64,000 nt of DNA, taken from a virus. The stretch covers positions 1-64,000 of IMG/VR virus record IMGVR_UViG_3300042878_001341; one strand, written 5' to 3'. The notes below the pieces were generated by a model. That model ran no database searches, had not been told where the DNA came from, and was given only the letters and a program-made list of their open reading frames with translations. Shown here piece by piece: positions 36,064 to 46,445 of the stretch (position 1 is the first letter of the stretch; each line of letters opens with the position of its first letter). The translations under genes were made by a program, and so were the position numbers.

Positions 36064-36522
36064 ATGGCAAATGGAATAACATATGGGATAAATTTTCCTT
36101 TTAGAGAATCTTACATTGGTAAATATTTAGATGTTTCTGATAGTACTGATGAAGAAGTTAGAAGTAATTTAATTCATTTATTGTTAACTAGAAAAGGGTA
36201 TAGATATTATCTTCCTGATTTTGGAACAAGATTGTATGAGTATATTTTTGAACCTCTTGATGGTCCTACATTTAGTGAAATTGAGGGTGAAATTAGAGAC
36301 TCAGTTGAGAAATATATGCCGGGGGTACAAATAACTAATATATCAATTACCGACGCTTCTTTAGGTGAAGAAGATAAGGGTACTTTTATTAATCCTGATG
36401 GGGAAAGAGAATTTAAAGTACAAGGTATAAGTGAAAAAGAACATACCGCAAAAATTAAAATAGATTATAAGGTAACAAATCAAGCCTTTGAAAGTAGTGA
36501 TTTTGTAATTATCAATATTTAA
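36064..36522 (+). CDS. 25: Baseplate wedge protein gp25
   Basis: 152 aa (T4 gp25: 132 aa). The conserved gp25/GPW core NLIHLLLTRKGYRYYLPDFGTRLYEYIFEP (residues 36-65) is clear, with the EPR-like EPLDG after it. gp25 locks the sheath to the wedge and starts sheath assembly. TATTTAT occurs at 36052-36058, only 6 nt before ATG, with a second copy at 36026-36032. It precedes gp6 directly, as expected for the wedge module. Confidence 0.88.
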   Translation: MANGITYGINFPFRESYIGKYLDVSDSTDEEVRSNLIHLLLTRKGYRYYLPDFGTRLYEYIFEPLDGPTFSEIEGEIRDSVEKYMPGVQITNISITDASLGEEDKGTFINPDGEREFKVQGISEKEHTAKIKIDYKVTNQAFESSDFVIINI

Positions 36523-36528
36523 TAGTAT

Positions 36529-38367
36529 ATGGCTGAGAAAAAAATATCCTACACAACCAGAGATTTTCAGGGAATAAGAACTGAGTTAATAAACTTTACA
36601 CGAACTTATTATCCTGATTTGGTACAAAACTTTAACGACGCTGGGGTTTTCTCAGTAATGTTAGATCTAAATGCTGCCGTTACAGATAACCTACAATTCA
36701 ATATTGACAGAAGTATCCAAGAAACGGTATTACAATACGCTCAACAAAAATCTTCAGTATATAATATCGCTAAGACTTACGGGTTAAAAATACCGGGTCA
36801 AAGACCTTCAGTGGCATTAGTTGATTTTTCAATAACGGTACCTGCATTTGGTGATAGAGAAGATTTAAGATATTGTGGAATCCTAAGAAGAGGATCTCAA
36901 GTAAATGGTGCAGGACAACCATTTGAAACGGTTTACGACATTGATTTTGCATCTGCAATTAATGCGGAGGGAACTTTAAATAGATTAAAAACTCCTAACT
37001 TTGATGCTAATGGTAAATTATTAAACTATACTATTACAAAAAGGGAAGTTGTTGTTAATGGATTTACAAAAGTATTCAAAAGAGTTATAACTCCAAATGA
37101 TGTTAAACCATTCTTTGAATTATTTTTACCTGAAAAAAATGTTTTAGGAATTACAAGTGTTATTTTAAAAGATGGTACACAATATAACACAATACCAAAC
37201 CCACAAGAATTTTTAGGTTTAGAAAATAGATGGTATGAAGTTAAGGCACTTGCTGAAGACAGAGTATTCATTGAGGACCCAACTAAAGTTTCTGACCAAC
37301 CTGGTACAAAGGTTGGTAAATATATTTTAACCAATACTAAATTCACATCTGAATACACACCTGAAGGTTATTTGAAAATGACATTTGGTGGTGGTAATGT
37401 TTCTGCGGAAGAACAACTTAGAGATTTTGCAAGAACAGGAAAAGGATTTGATTTAAACAAATATTCAAATAACTTAGCATTAGGGGCGGCATTGAAATCA
37501 AACTCAACATTGTTCATTCAATATAGAGTTGGTGGTGGTCAAGCAACTAACTTAGGTATTAATGTTATCAATCAAATTGGAACGGTTTCATTCTTTGTTA
37601 ATGGTCCTTCAGAAAGTATTAACAGATCTGTAATCAATACGTTAAAATGTAATAATGTTACTGCGGCAATTGGAGGGGCAAACGCACCGACACTTGAAGA
37701 GGTTAGAAACTTAGTTTCATATAACTTCTCGGCACAAAACAGAGCGGTAACTATAAATGACTACGAATCTATCATTAGAACAATGCCATCTCAGTTCGGG
37801 GCACCTGCAAAAGTTGCGATTACGGAAGAGAATAATATGATTAAGATAAAAATGTTATCTTACGATACAAGTGGTAATTTAACCGACACTGTTTCTAATA
37901 CATTAAAAACTAATGTCGCAAATTACCTTTCTAACTATAGAATGATTAATGATTATATTTCAATTGAAAGTGCAAACCCAATTGACTTGGCAGTTAACGT
38001 TGATGTTGTGTTGGATGCTAGTCAAAACCAAGGCGCGATTGTATCTAAAATAATTGATATTATAACGACATACTTTAGTCCTACAACAAGACAATTAGGT
38101 CAAAATGTTGTGGTATCTGAATTAAGAAGACTAATCCAAGCTGAAAATGGGGTTGTAAGTATTTCTGATATGGAATTCTTTAATAAGGTTGGAGGTCAGT
38201 ATTCTTCAAATCAAACATCTCAAAAATATTCAGATCCGGCAACTAAACAAATCCAATTAATTGCCGATACAATTTTTGCTGAACCTACTCAAATTTATCA
38301 AATTAGATACCCAAACAAAGACATTAATGTAAGGGTTATCAATTTAAGTACGGTTAATTTCTCCTGA
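36529..38367 (+). CDS. 6: Baseplate wedge protein gp6 (baseplate J-like)
   Basis: 612 aa (T4 gp6: 660 aa). SYTTRDFQGIRTELINFTRTYYPDLVQNFNDAGVFSVMLDLNAAV at the N-terminus and APTLEEVRNLVSYNFSAQNRAVTINDYESII at about 385-420 are hallmark gp6/baseplate J motifs. gp6 forms the ring of wedge dimers that holds the baseplate together. It follows gp25 by 6 nt and has no separate promoter motif, so it is co-transcribed. Confidence 0.88.
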   Translation: MAEKKISYTTRDFQGIRTELINFTRTYYPDLVQNFNDAGVFSVMLDLNAAVTDNLQFNIDRSIQETVLQYAQQKSSVYNIAKTYGLKIPGQRPSVALVDFSITVPAFGDREDLRYCGILRRGSQVNGAGQPFETVYDIDFASAINAEGTLNRLKTPNFDANGKLLNYTITKREVVVNGFTKVFKRVITPNDVKPFFELFLPEKNVLGITSVILKDGTQYNTIPNPQEFLGLENRWYEVKALAEDRVFIEDPTKVSDQPGTKVGKYILTNTKFTSEYTPEGYLKMTFGGGNVSAEEQLRDFARTGKGFDLNKYSNNLALGAALKSNSTLFIQYRVGGGQATNLGINVINQIGTVSFFVNGPSESINRSVINTLKCNNVTAAIGGANAPTLEEVRNLVSYNFSAQNRAVTINDYESIIRTMPSQFGAPAKVAITEENNMIKIKMLSYDTSGNLTDTVSNTLKTNVANYLSNYRMINDYISIESANPIDLAVNVDVVLDASQNQGAIVSKIIDIITTYFSPTTRQLGQNVVVSELRRLIQAENGVVSISDMEFFNKVGGQYSSNQTSQKYSDPATKQIQLIADTIFAEPTQIYQIRYPNKDINVRVINLSTVNFS

Positions 38368-38417
38368 TAATTTATTTTTTTTTAATTAGAACTACTTTTT
38401 GAAAATAGGAACTAAAC

Positions 38418-38424
38418 TATTTAT
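38418..38424 (+). promoter_or_regulatory. TATTTAT motif, 1824-aa gene
   Basis: 15 nt before ATG 38440. Confidence 0.5.
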
Positions 38425-38439
38425 CAAAAAAAGACTTTA

Positions 38440-41400
38440 ATGCCAAAATCATATAGAATAAGGACACAAGTAGGTGTTGACAAATATATCAACGTAAAGT
38501 TAGATCAAGATTTTGATTTCTTAGAAATACTATCTTTAAAAATTAATCAATCAGACCTTTATACAAAGGTGTGTTCTGACTATGGAGTTGTGGTTGGTAG
38601 AGTTGTAGTTAATGGTGGATTTGGTCTACCTAATGCAAAAGTTTCAATATTCATACCTCTAACACCTGAGGATGAATTAAATCCTACTATTTCTGAGTTA
38701 TATCCTTATAAAACATTATCAGATAATAATGAGGCGGGTTATAGATATAACCTTTTACCACATGACCCGTCATATAGTGTTCATTCAGCAACAGGTACTT
38801 TCCCAAATAGAGAAGAAGTTTTAATAGATCAGACATATATTGAGGTTTACGACAAGTATTATAAGTACACGGTTAAAACCAATGATAGTGGAGATTACAT
38901 GATTTTTGGTGTTCCAATCGGAACTCAAAATGTTTTTATGGATGTTGATTTATCTGATATTGGATGTTTTTCTTTAACACCACAAGATTTGATTAATGCG
39001 GGACAAGCAACAGAAACTCAAGTTAATGGGTCAACATTTAAAAAATCAACAAATCTAAGTGAATTACCACAGATTAAGACATTAAATAAGAATGTTGATA
39101 TTTCACCACTTTGGGGTCAAGAAGACATTTGTCAAATAGGTATAACGAGAGTTGATTTTGACTTAACTAATGAAGCGAATGTGACCATTAGACCTAACGC
39201 TATATTGATGGGGTCTATAATATCCACAACAAATGAGGATGCACTTAAAACAAGTTGTAAACCAAAAAATAATACAGGTAATTTATGTGAGTTAATTGCG
39301 GGACCTGGCCAAATATTATCTATTAGACAAACAATTTATCCTGATAAAAATAATTTCCCTGTTCTTGAAGAACATAAGTTTGAACAAGATGGAAAGATTA
39401 TAGATGGGGATGGTTCATTTTTGGCGAATGTACCAATGAATTTGGATTACATAATTACTAATGAATTTGGTGAACAAGTTATATCAAATGACCCAACAAA
39501 AGGAATACCAACAAAAGGTAGATATCGTTTTAAATTCAAATGGAATAATGAAGGTGGGTTACAGAATGAGTTTCAAAGAGCAAATTTCTTAGTACCTAAT
39601 ATTAAAGAACACGGATGGGTATCAAGTTCAACGGATCCTTTTGATCCAAACTCAACTACACCGTTTTCTATTATAATGCTATCAACATTTCCCGTTAATC
39701 CACCACAATACACTGGATCAACAACGGCAGCGTCAAATGGGGGTCTTTTATTTGAGGACTCTGTTAATAGTAAAAACTTTACAATTTATATTGATGATGG
39801 TAGTGGTCCACAACCATATTATGGTGATATAAGTGTGATACCTGTAAATGCGGGTGATATTGTTTTAGCGGTTTCAGAACCAATAGATAACACTCAACAA
39901 CAAGAAGTTAATTTTACTTTTTATCCTCAGAATTATTTTGACTTATTAAGATCGTATAGTTTTAGTTTAGATTGGGATGATTATGTGGATCCTCTATCTG
40001 CAATCAATTGTGAAGATACGTTCTATGAAATGAACTACAATAAAGTTTATACGACGGCAATGTTCCTTGATAGATACAAAAATGGTGTGTCAAGGGCAAG
40101 ACATTTGGGTATTAAAGAAATTGATAACAGAACTTGTAAGTCAACGGTAAATACGTTTCCATCTAATGATATTATTAGAAATTTTGATATCATATTTTTT
40201 ATATTTAACATACTAATTAACGTTTTAACGTTTCCTTTATTAGTATTACTATTTGTTGCTCACTTCATAGCGTGGGCATGGCCTGTTTTAAAGTACTTAT
40301 TAATCGTTTTAGGGATATATTTCGCGTATGACGCAATAAGGGATATGATCGATTGGATTAACTCCTTAATTGAGGTATTTGCATTTGCACCATTAGGTGG
40401 TCCTGTAATTAATTTTGGTTTGATTTTAAGAATAGCGGCACAAGCACTATCTTTCATATTTAGATTAGCCTTATCAATCGCGTTCATTATATTTACGGTT
40501 AAATTCTTACTTAAAATTAAGAATTTTCCAAGGATAGGATTACCAATGATATCTTATCCTGAGTGTACAAGTTGTGATTGTGATTGTGGTCCTGCAACTT
40601 TAGAGGATGATATTGATGCTAATTCAGTAAATGATCAAATAGCGGCTCAACAATCAAATGATGGTGTTAATGTTTATCTTGGACAAGCGAATGGGTTTTT
40701 GGCTCCTGTTAATGTTCCTGGTTCATATGATGTTATTCATCCTAATAATCAAAATAATCCAATTGAGGATCAAGAAGATTTAAAGAAAGGTCCATTTTGG
40801 AATGGAGCTTGTCTTGATGGAGTAACCGATTCTTGTGACGGTGATTGTAAAGTACCATCATTAATTACCGCAGCAATGAATCAAGATATAACTCCTGAAG
40901 TTGCGGCAAGAGGTATAATAGACTATCAAAGGATGTTTTCAGGTTACGATATTATACAATCATCGGGAACGGTAGGTGATGATATTATTTATGGTGATGA
41001 ATTTGCGTTGTATCACGCTCCACAACCATTCCTATTTGCCGCTTGGGATGATGGGGGAAGAGACCCAAGAGACTGGGGGTTCCCAACAAAAGAGACTTTT
41101 CCTCAAAAATTAAATGAATTTAATGTAAGAAAAAAATATTTTGATGGAGTTAATAAAATTAAAACTTATGTTAACGAATCTTTAGGTAGTGAACCTTTTG
41201 AGGATCAAATTGTGGTTGTTTTAGCCAACCCAGGAACAAAAGATCAAATGCAAGTTGGAAAACCTATAAGTTTTAACAATCCTTTAACGTCAAATGGTTA
41301 TGTTAATATCACGGGTGGAACATTAAATGAATTTGGTAATAATGCAATTACAGGTACAACAACAACAGGAACAACATCAATAGTTGTTGAATGGGCTGAC

Positions 41401-43914
41401 CCATCAAACATCAATAACCCAAATCCTAACCAATCAAATGTTATTATTACTCAACCTGTGATTTCAAATGTTCCATCATCAACCGCTGGTGATGAAGTTG
41501 GATACTTACAATACCCCACAGATGTGGAATATTATCAAATGATAACGGGTATGACCGTAATCAATTTCTTGGCGTTATGTGGGTCTAGCTCAGGTACTTT
41601 CCCAACGAGTGCATTTTTAAGACATAGAATAGAATTTGTATATTGTTGTGACGGTAGTTATAATACTTATGATGCTGGACAAGCTTTAGGACAAATGACA
41701 AACTATGAAAATTTTGAAATTATTATTTTAAACAGAGGGGTTGACGTTCATACTGCACCACAAAAAATAAAATACGATTTATCAAGAATATTTGGTAAAT
41801 CATATGGTAATGTTATTACTGATGAGGGTGATTTTTATTTAAATGTACCTATACAACCAACAGGATTAAAACCTGCAACTCATAACACATCTACAAACTC
41901 GGCAACTAATCTTTATTTTCCATCATATAACTTTAACATAGGACCTGCGGATGGTTCTAACCCTAATTACACTGCTTTTACTTCGGATTATCCTTATTAT
42001 TATTTATCTACAGATGATCTTAGTGTAGTTGCCGATTACCAACCCTATACTTCATGGCAATTTATTGGGTCTTCTTCATTAACTAGTACTCCAAGAACAA
42101 TATTATCAAATAATGATTACACATTACCAAGACAACAAAGTGATTATATTGGTGGTGGGACATTTATAGCCTCTATAAGTAACGGTTCATATCCAAATTG
42201 TGATAATGATAGTCATAATGGAGTTACTCCTAATGATGGAGATGCCGCTAAAGGAGAAATAGGAGTGCCTCCACCTCAATTAAATGCGTTGTATTCTCCT
42301 GCATATTATAGATATGGTTTACCTGGAGTTAATTTTAATGATAAAACTAAGATGGTTATGAGAAGTGACCGTTTACCAACATCTACAAAAACTGAAGATG
42401 GCCCTGGATCTTATAAAACTGGTTATGCGTTACACCAAAATAATAATTTCACATTCTATACTGCTGATGGAACTGCCTCAACATCTGGAACAAATTTAGA
42501 GTCTGATTTGGCTTCAGGTAACCAACTTGATTTACCTGATAATATTGGATCAATTACATCTACGTTAACTTGTGATAATATGGTTTCGTTACAATGTTAT
42601 CAAGGTTCGGGTAATGACGTGACAGTTATACCTCCTGATCAGTGTATTGTACCTGAAAATAGAGTTAAAAAAGGATGTTATTGTTTATTAAATAAAAAGT
42701 ACCTTACAGAATATGATGAAGACGTAAAACTATTCTTAGAGTGGAAAACAAGGTTTACAATTACCTTTGCTGCTTGTCGTGGAGTGTTTGCTCAGGTCTT
42801 CCAAAACAATTGGATAAACGGAGTTTTATATATGTATGCGTTCAATAAAACATCAACATATACAATACAAGATCCTAATACTCCTACTTATAATTATTGT
42901 GATGATGTAATCATTTTTAATGAATTAAATAATGGGTTTTATTATAGATCGTCACCATGGAAAGAAAGTTCACAACAATTTATTGGTAAAAATAAACCTT
43001 TGATTAATCCAAATTGGCCATCATCAATAGTTAATGGATATCCAGGGTTAGGTTATAATGAAAAACAAATTCAATTCCCAACAACAATTGCGGATTTAGG
43101 ACCAAGAGATCAATTCATTACTGAAATATGTAATAACTCAAATTTTAATGGTTATTTGGTTGATCAAGTCAAATCAACCTCATATCAAGATACGTCTGAT
43201 TTAATACAGGTTGGATTTTTATCAAGATTACTAAATGATACGTTTAGACAGGCTATATTACCTATATCAAGTGGTGGGGGTAATACGGAAGGAAAAGGTA
43301 TAATCCAATTCTTTAATAGTGGTAGAAAAGGAGATAGAATTGATGGTGATTTTGCTCAAGCTCTATCAATAAATTCTGAATGGAAAATGAATCCGTTTAT
43401 ATTTGAAAATTACCCTAACCCAGATTCAATTTATTTTGGAAATGACAATCAGTCTCCTGCAAGACCTGTTTTTGGAATTTTATTTGAAACTCCAACCGAG
43501 GAGTATAAATATAGAAGAAGGTTTACTCCTGGTGTTGAAACATATAGTCAATCACCATTAATACAAGATTATTATGGGTATCCAAAAACTCAAGATGTAC
43601 CACATTATCAATGGATAATAGATTCATCACCAAATATATTTGGTTCTGAAAATAATAATTGGTATACGGGTGGTCCTCAATTTTTCCATAAGGGATATCA
43701 AAATTTGGATTTCAATGTTGATCCATATTTCCAATCTTCAACAACTAAATTGGGTATGATAACTAATTTTGATGTTAGTGGACAACCATTACCAACACCA
43801 CAAGTATCGTCACAAGTTATAGTTGGGGCACCATTCCATTTTTATTTTGGATTAAATAATGGTAAAACCGCAATTGATAAATTTGTTAAATTATATGTAA
43901 ATAACGAGGGATAA
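38440..43914 (+). CDS. Very large tail/baseplate protein with CarboxypepD_reg-like and transmembrane domains
   Basis: 1824 aa. Residues about 48-175 look like a carboxypeptidase-regulatory-like beta sandwich (VVVGRVVVNGGFGLPNAKVSI to SGDYMIFGVPIGTQNVFMDV). Residues about 582-690 contain long hydrophobic stretches (IIFFIFNILINVLTFPLLVL, YLLIVLGIYFAYDAI, LILRIAAQALSFIFRLALSI) suggesting three to five membrane-spanning helices. The Cys-rich CTSCDCDC (about 709-717) comes just after. The rest is beta-rich with many aromatic residues. The position after gp6 indicates a wedge/fibre-network component. TATTTAT is at 38418-38424. Hydrophobic helices in a soluble baseplate protein are unexpected; a membrane-penetrating role is a guess. 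Confidence 0.6.
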   Translation: MPKSYRIRTQVGVDKYINVKLDQDFDFLEILSLKINQSDLYTKVCSDYGVVVGRVVVNGGFGLPNAKVSIFIPLTPEDELNPTISELYPYKTLSDNNEAGYRYNLLPHDPSYSVHSATGTFPNREEVLIDQTYIEVYDKYYKYTVKTNDSGDYMIFGVPIGTQNVFMDVDLSDIGCFSLTPQDLINAGQATETQVNGSTFKKSTNLSELPQIKTLNKNVDISPLWGQEDICQIGITRVDFDLTNEANVTIRPNAILMGSIISTTNEDALKTSCKPKNNTGNLCELIAGPGQILSIRQTIYPDKNNFPVLEEHKFEQDGKIIDGDGSFLANVPMNLDYIITNEFGEQVISNDPTKGIPTKGRYRFKFKWNNEGGLQNEFQRANFLVPNIKEHGWVSSSTDPFDPNSTTPFSIIMLSTFPVNPPQYTGSTTAASNGGLLFEDSVNSKNFTIYIDDGSGPQPYYGDISVIPVNAGDIVLAVSEPIDNTQQQEVNFTFYPQNYFDLLRSYSFSLDWDDYVDPLSAINCEDTFYEMNYNKVYTTAMFLDRYKNGVSRARHLGIKEIDNRTCKSTVNTFPSNDIIRNFDIIFFIFNILINVLTFPLLVLLFVAHFIAWAWPVLKYLLIVLGIYFAYDAIRDMIDWINSLIEVFAFAPLGGPVINFGLILRIAAQALSFIFRLALSIAFIIFTVKFLLKIKNFPRIGLPMISYPECTSCDCDCGPATLEDDIDANSVNDQIAAQQSNDGVNVYLGQANGFLAPVNVPGSYDVIHPNNQNNPIEDQEDLKKGPFWNGACLDGVTDSCDGDCKVPSLITAAMNQDITPEVAARGIIDYQRMFSGYDIIQSSGTVGDDIIYGDEFALYHAPQPFLFAAWDDGGRDPRDWGFPTKETFPQKLNEFNVRKKYFDGVNKIKTYVNESLGSEPFEDQIVVVLANPGTKDQMQVGKPISFNNPLTSNGYVNITGGTLNEFGNNAITGTTTTGTTSIVVEWADPSNINNPNPNQSNVIITQPVISNVPSSTAGDEVGYLQYPTDVEYYQMITGMTVINFLALCGSSSGTFPTSAFLRHRIEFVYCCDGSYNTYDAGQALGQMTNYENFEIIILNRGVDVHTAPQKIKYDLSRIFGKSYGNVITDEGDFYLNVPIQPTGLKPATHNTSTNSATNLYFPSYNFNIGPADGSNPNYTAFTSDYPYYYLSTDDLSVVADYQPYTSWQFIGSSSLTSTPRTILSNNDYTLPRQQSDYIGGGTFIASISNGSYPNCDNDSHNGVTPNDGDAAKGEIGVPPPQLNALYSPAYYRYGLPGVNFNDKTKMVMRSDRLPTSTKTEDGPGSYKTGYALHQNNNFTFYTADGTASTSGTNLESDLASGNQLDLPDNIGSITSTLTCDNMVSLQCYQGSGNDVTVIPPDQCIVPENRVKKGCYCLLNKKYLTEYDEDVKLFLEWKTRFTITFAACRGVFAQVFQNNWINGVLYMYAFNKTSTYTIQDPNTPTYNYCDDVIIFNELNNGFYYRSSPWKESSQQFIGKNKPLINPNWPSSIVNGYPGLGYNEKQIQFPTTIADLGPRDQFITEICNNSNFNGYLVDQVKSTSYQDTSDLIQVGFLSRLLNDTFRQAILPISSGGGNTEGKGIIQFFNSGRKGDRIDGDFAQALSINSEWKMNPFIFENYPNPDSIYFGNDNQSPARPVFGILFETPTEEYKYRRRFTPGVETYSQSPLIQDYYGYPKTQDVPHYQWIIDSSPNIFGSENNNWYTGGPQFFHKGYQNLDFNVDPYFQSSTTKLGMITNFDVSGQPLPTPQVSSQVIVGAPFHFYFGLNNGKTAIDKFVKLYVNNEG

Positions 43915-43915
43915 G

Positions 43916-45649
43916 ATGATAGATAACTCAACAAATATTGTATTAGGAAGTTTAAGGTATAAGGGATCAAGTGATACTAATCTTTTTATCAACGTCCCAT
44001 TGGAACAAACGGAAAAAGAAATTGTTGAATTTGACAGAAATGTTGATTTAAGTTTACAAAAAGTTTTTGACGATGAAAGACAATTATCTACAATTTTCAG
44101 ACCTGTCACTAAATACACATTCATATTTAAAAATGAATATACGGGGTCAACAAACTATGTACCATATAGAAATAATTTATATTACACAAATGAGTTAAGT
44201 AATGCAATTTCTTACGCAACAAATCCGAATACATCTTGGGATGGTTATCCTCAGTATTGTGAATTTGATTTTATTAGAGTTGATAATGATGTGGTAGGTT
44301 ATACAAAACCACCAAATAATCATATAACATTTATTAATAAAAGTGCTTCCACATATAATTGGACACATTATATGAGTTATGGTTATAGTAACGATTATAC
44401 TAAACCATTATTTGCGATTGATAGTGAGACTAATGTATCTTGGTTTTGGTCGGCATCAGATGGTATACCATTTACAATAACATCAGGTAGTGATGATAAT
44501 GGTAATTATATTAATTTTAAATGTCCTGTGAAACATGGGTTATTAACGGGAGAGTTTGTTGAATTTCCATTTGATTACAATGGGGAGAACATTTTCCAAG
44601 TTAATGGACTTGGCGATTCAGGGTTCGGTAGTGAGGCATATATCTTTAAAATTTATAATGTTGGATTTACAGGTACCACGTTTCAAAACGGAATCACAAG
44701 TACATTTAGAAGAATAATAAATAAAAGTAATAGTGGGGAGACCAGATCAGAATATTATGTGAGGGTACATAAAATATTAACAAATTCTGATTGTGCTATA
44801 TTAATAAAGTCGGGATTTGAACAAAACATATTTGAGTCAAAATCAAAATTTGAAAAAGATGTTTTAAGTCCTAATAATGTGAATAGAACCTCAATTAAAG
44901 AAGGTAATCAATCATATACTTTATCGTTTAATTGTGATATTGATATTAGACCGTTACGTGATAATCAAAATAGACCTATATCTGAATTATTTTTTACTAC
45001 GATATGGAAAGGTTATTTTGGATGGACTAAAGGTATGAAACAAGGGTGGGGATTTAACCAACCTTTAGATAATGGGTTACCAAATTCATGGTGGGATCAA
45101 GGTAATTTCTTATCAAATACAAGTATTACTCAAGGTCAATATAATTCCAATACTTTACCACCTGTTGGACCATTTTACTATAATAATGATTTAATAACTG
45201 GTGATACAATTGATGGTGATTTTTGTGAATGGAATGATTTTGACCAAAATGAAAGAGTAATATCAAGATATGTTCACAAAATAGTTTATAACGATTTAAA
45301 GTTTAATATAGTAACGGACGCTCAACCAACAAATGAGTTTGGTTACTACTATAACCCACATAACCCAATTGTAATTAGAAGATATTCCGATTATATTGAA
45401 GAGGCGGATAGTAATTTAATTTTAGATATTCCCGATTATTCATTTTACTCTAACCTATCAAATAGTTTTAGATGGAGAGATTTATATACTTATGGTTATA
45501 TAGATAATAATGGTATTGGGGTTAATTATCCATTTATGAATGGGAAACATTACCCATTTGTCAATACGATTTTTAGATTAACTCCTGAAGGTATAGGTGT
45601 ACAAAACATAAACAATATTGCAGAACCTATAATAGATGAGTGTGAATAA
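43916..45649 (+). CDS. Baseplate/tail structural protein, unrecognised
   Basis: 577 aa, beta-rich with many aromatic and Asn residues (for example NYTTIPF-like and WWDQGNFLSN segments); family not recognised. PLEQTEKEIVEFDRNVDLSL near the N-terminus could be an anchoring segment. It starts 1 nt after the 1824-aa gene and overlaps the next by 14 nt, so it belongs to one translationally coupled wedge/fibre operon. Confidence 0.6.
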   Translation: MIDNSTNIVLGSLRYKGSSDTNLFINVPLEQTEKEIVEFDRNVDLSLQKVFDDERQLSTIFRPVTKYTFIFKNEYTGSTNYVPYRNNLYYTNELSNAISYATNPNTSWDGYPQYCEFDFIRVDNDVVGYTKPPNNHITFINKSASTYNWTHYMSYGYSNDYTKPLFAIDSETNVSWFWSASDGIPFTITSGSDDNGNYINFKCPVKHGLLTGEFVEFPFDYNGENIFQVNGLGDSGFGSEAYIFKIYNVGFTGTTFQNGITSTFRRIINKSNSGETRSEYYVRVHKILTNSDCAILIKSGFEQNIFESKSKFEKDVLSPNNVNRTSIKEGNQSYTLSFNCDIDIRPLRDNQNRPISELFFTTIWKGYFGWTKGMKQGWGFNQPLDNGLPNSWWDQGNFLSNTSITQGQYNSNTLPPVGPFYYNNDLITGDTIDGDFCEWNDFDQNERVISRYVHKIVYNDLKFNIVTDAQPTNEFGYYYNPHNPIVIRRYSDYIEEADSNLILDIPDYSFYSNLSNSFRWRDLYTYGYIDNNGIGVNYPFMNGKHYPFVNTIFRLTPEGIGVQNINNIAEPIIDECE

Positions 45650-46445
45650 AATTAAAATATTAAGACCAATTAATGATCAGTATGTAGATATTCCTATTGA
45701 AATGAAATGGGATTTTACGGGTAGAGATGATAGTATTTTGGAATATCAAGATGAGATGGTGAAAGAAATTGTGGGTTCACCAAATGATTTTGAAATAAGT
45801 CGTTTCTCAAATAATTCAGATCAAAATGGTAATACTGACATTAATTATGAATTTTATTTTTATGATAATGTATTACCTATAACTGCAAATACTGTCACTC
45901 AGTCAAATTGGGGTATATCTTATATAAATGAAGGTTTTACTAATGAGGAGGTTTATTATTACACCAAACCTTTTACCAAATCATTCTTTAAGTTGGACTT
46001 TTATGACACGACAGATGAGAAGACTCAACAGATTTATTTTACGATAATTCTACCTGTACAACAAGGTGATTTTATGAGTGTTAGTTTAAATGCTTTATTA
46101 CCAAATGTTGACATTAGAAAACCAAAATTCAAGTTGGACTATATTGGAGATAAAGAAGGGTTTTTTATCTATTGGTTAAGAGAACGAGATTTTTATGATA
46201 TTAGTGAATTTTATATGTCGGGTAAATTCTTTGATGCAAAGTTAGGTGTCTACGCGATAATGACCAATACACCACAACCAATAATCACTCCCAATAAATT
46301 TAATTTTTTACCTGAAGACTATTTTTATTACAAAGTAAACTTAGATTATAATAACAAGACATACGAGGTATCATCCACTTCAACCACATTACGTGTTGGA
46401 AATGTGTTGACACCAATAAAATGGTATGAATATGTAAACCCATAA
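45636..46445 (+). CDS. Baseplate/tail structural protein, unrecognised
   Basis: 269 aa. IKILRPINDQYVDIPIEMKWDF at the N-terminus followed by alternating beta segments suggests Ig/fibronectin-like folding; no catalytic motif. Overlaps of 14 nt upstream and 1 nt downstream (TAATG) indicate obligate co-translation with its neighbours, so the products are likely partners in one complex. Confidence 0.6.
   Translation: MSVNKIKILRPINDQYVDIPIEMKWDFTGRDDSILEYQDEMVKEIVGSPNDFEISRFSNNSDQNGNTDINYEFYFYDNVLPITANTVTQSNWGISYINEGFTNEEVYYYTKPFTKSFFKLDFYDTTDEKTQQIYFTIILPVQQGDFMSVSLNALLPNVDIRKPKFKLDYIGDKEGFFIYWLRERDFYDISEFYMSGKFFDAKLGVYAIMTNTPQPIITPNKFNFLPEDYFYYKVNLDYNNKTYEVSSTSTTLRVGNVLTPIKWYEYVNP

Noticed and set aside
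40185-40510. Separate holin or membrane gene inside the 1824-aa frame
   Set aside because: No stop, start or ribosome signal interrupts the frame; the hydrophobic block is part of one long protein.
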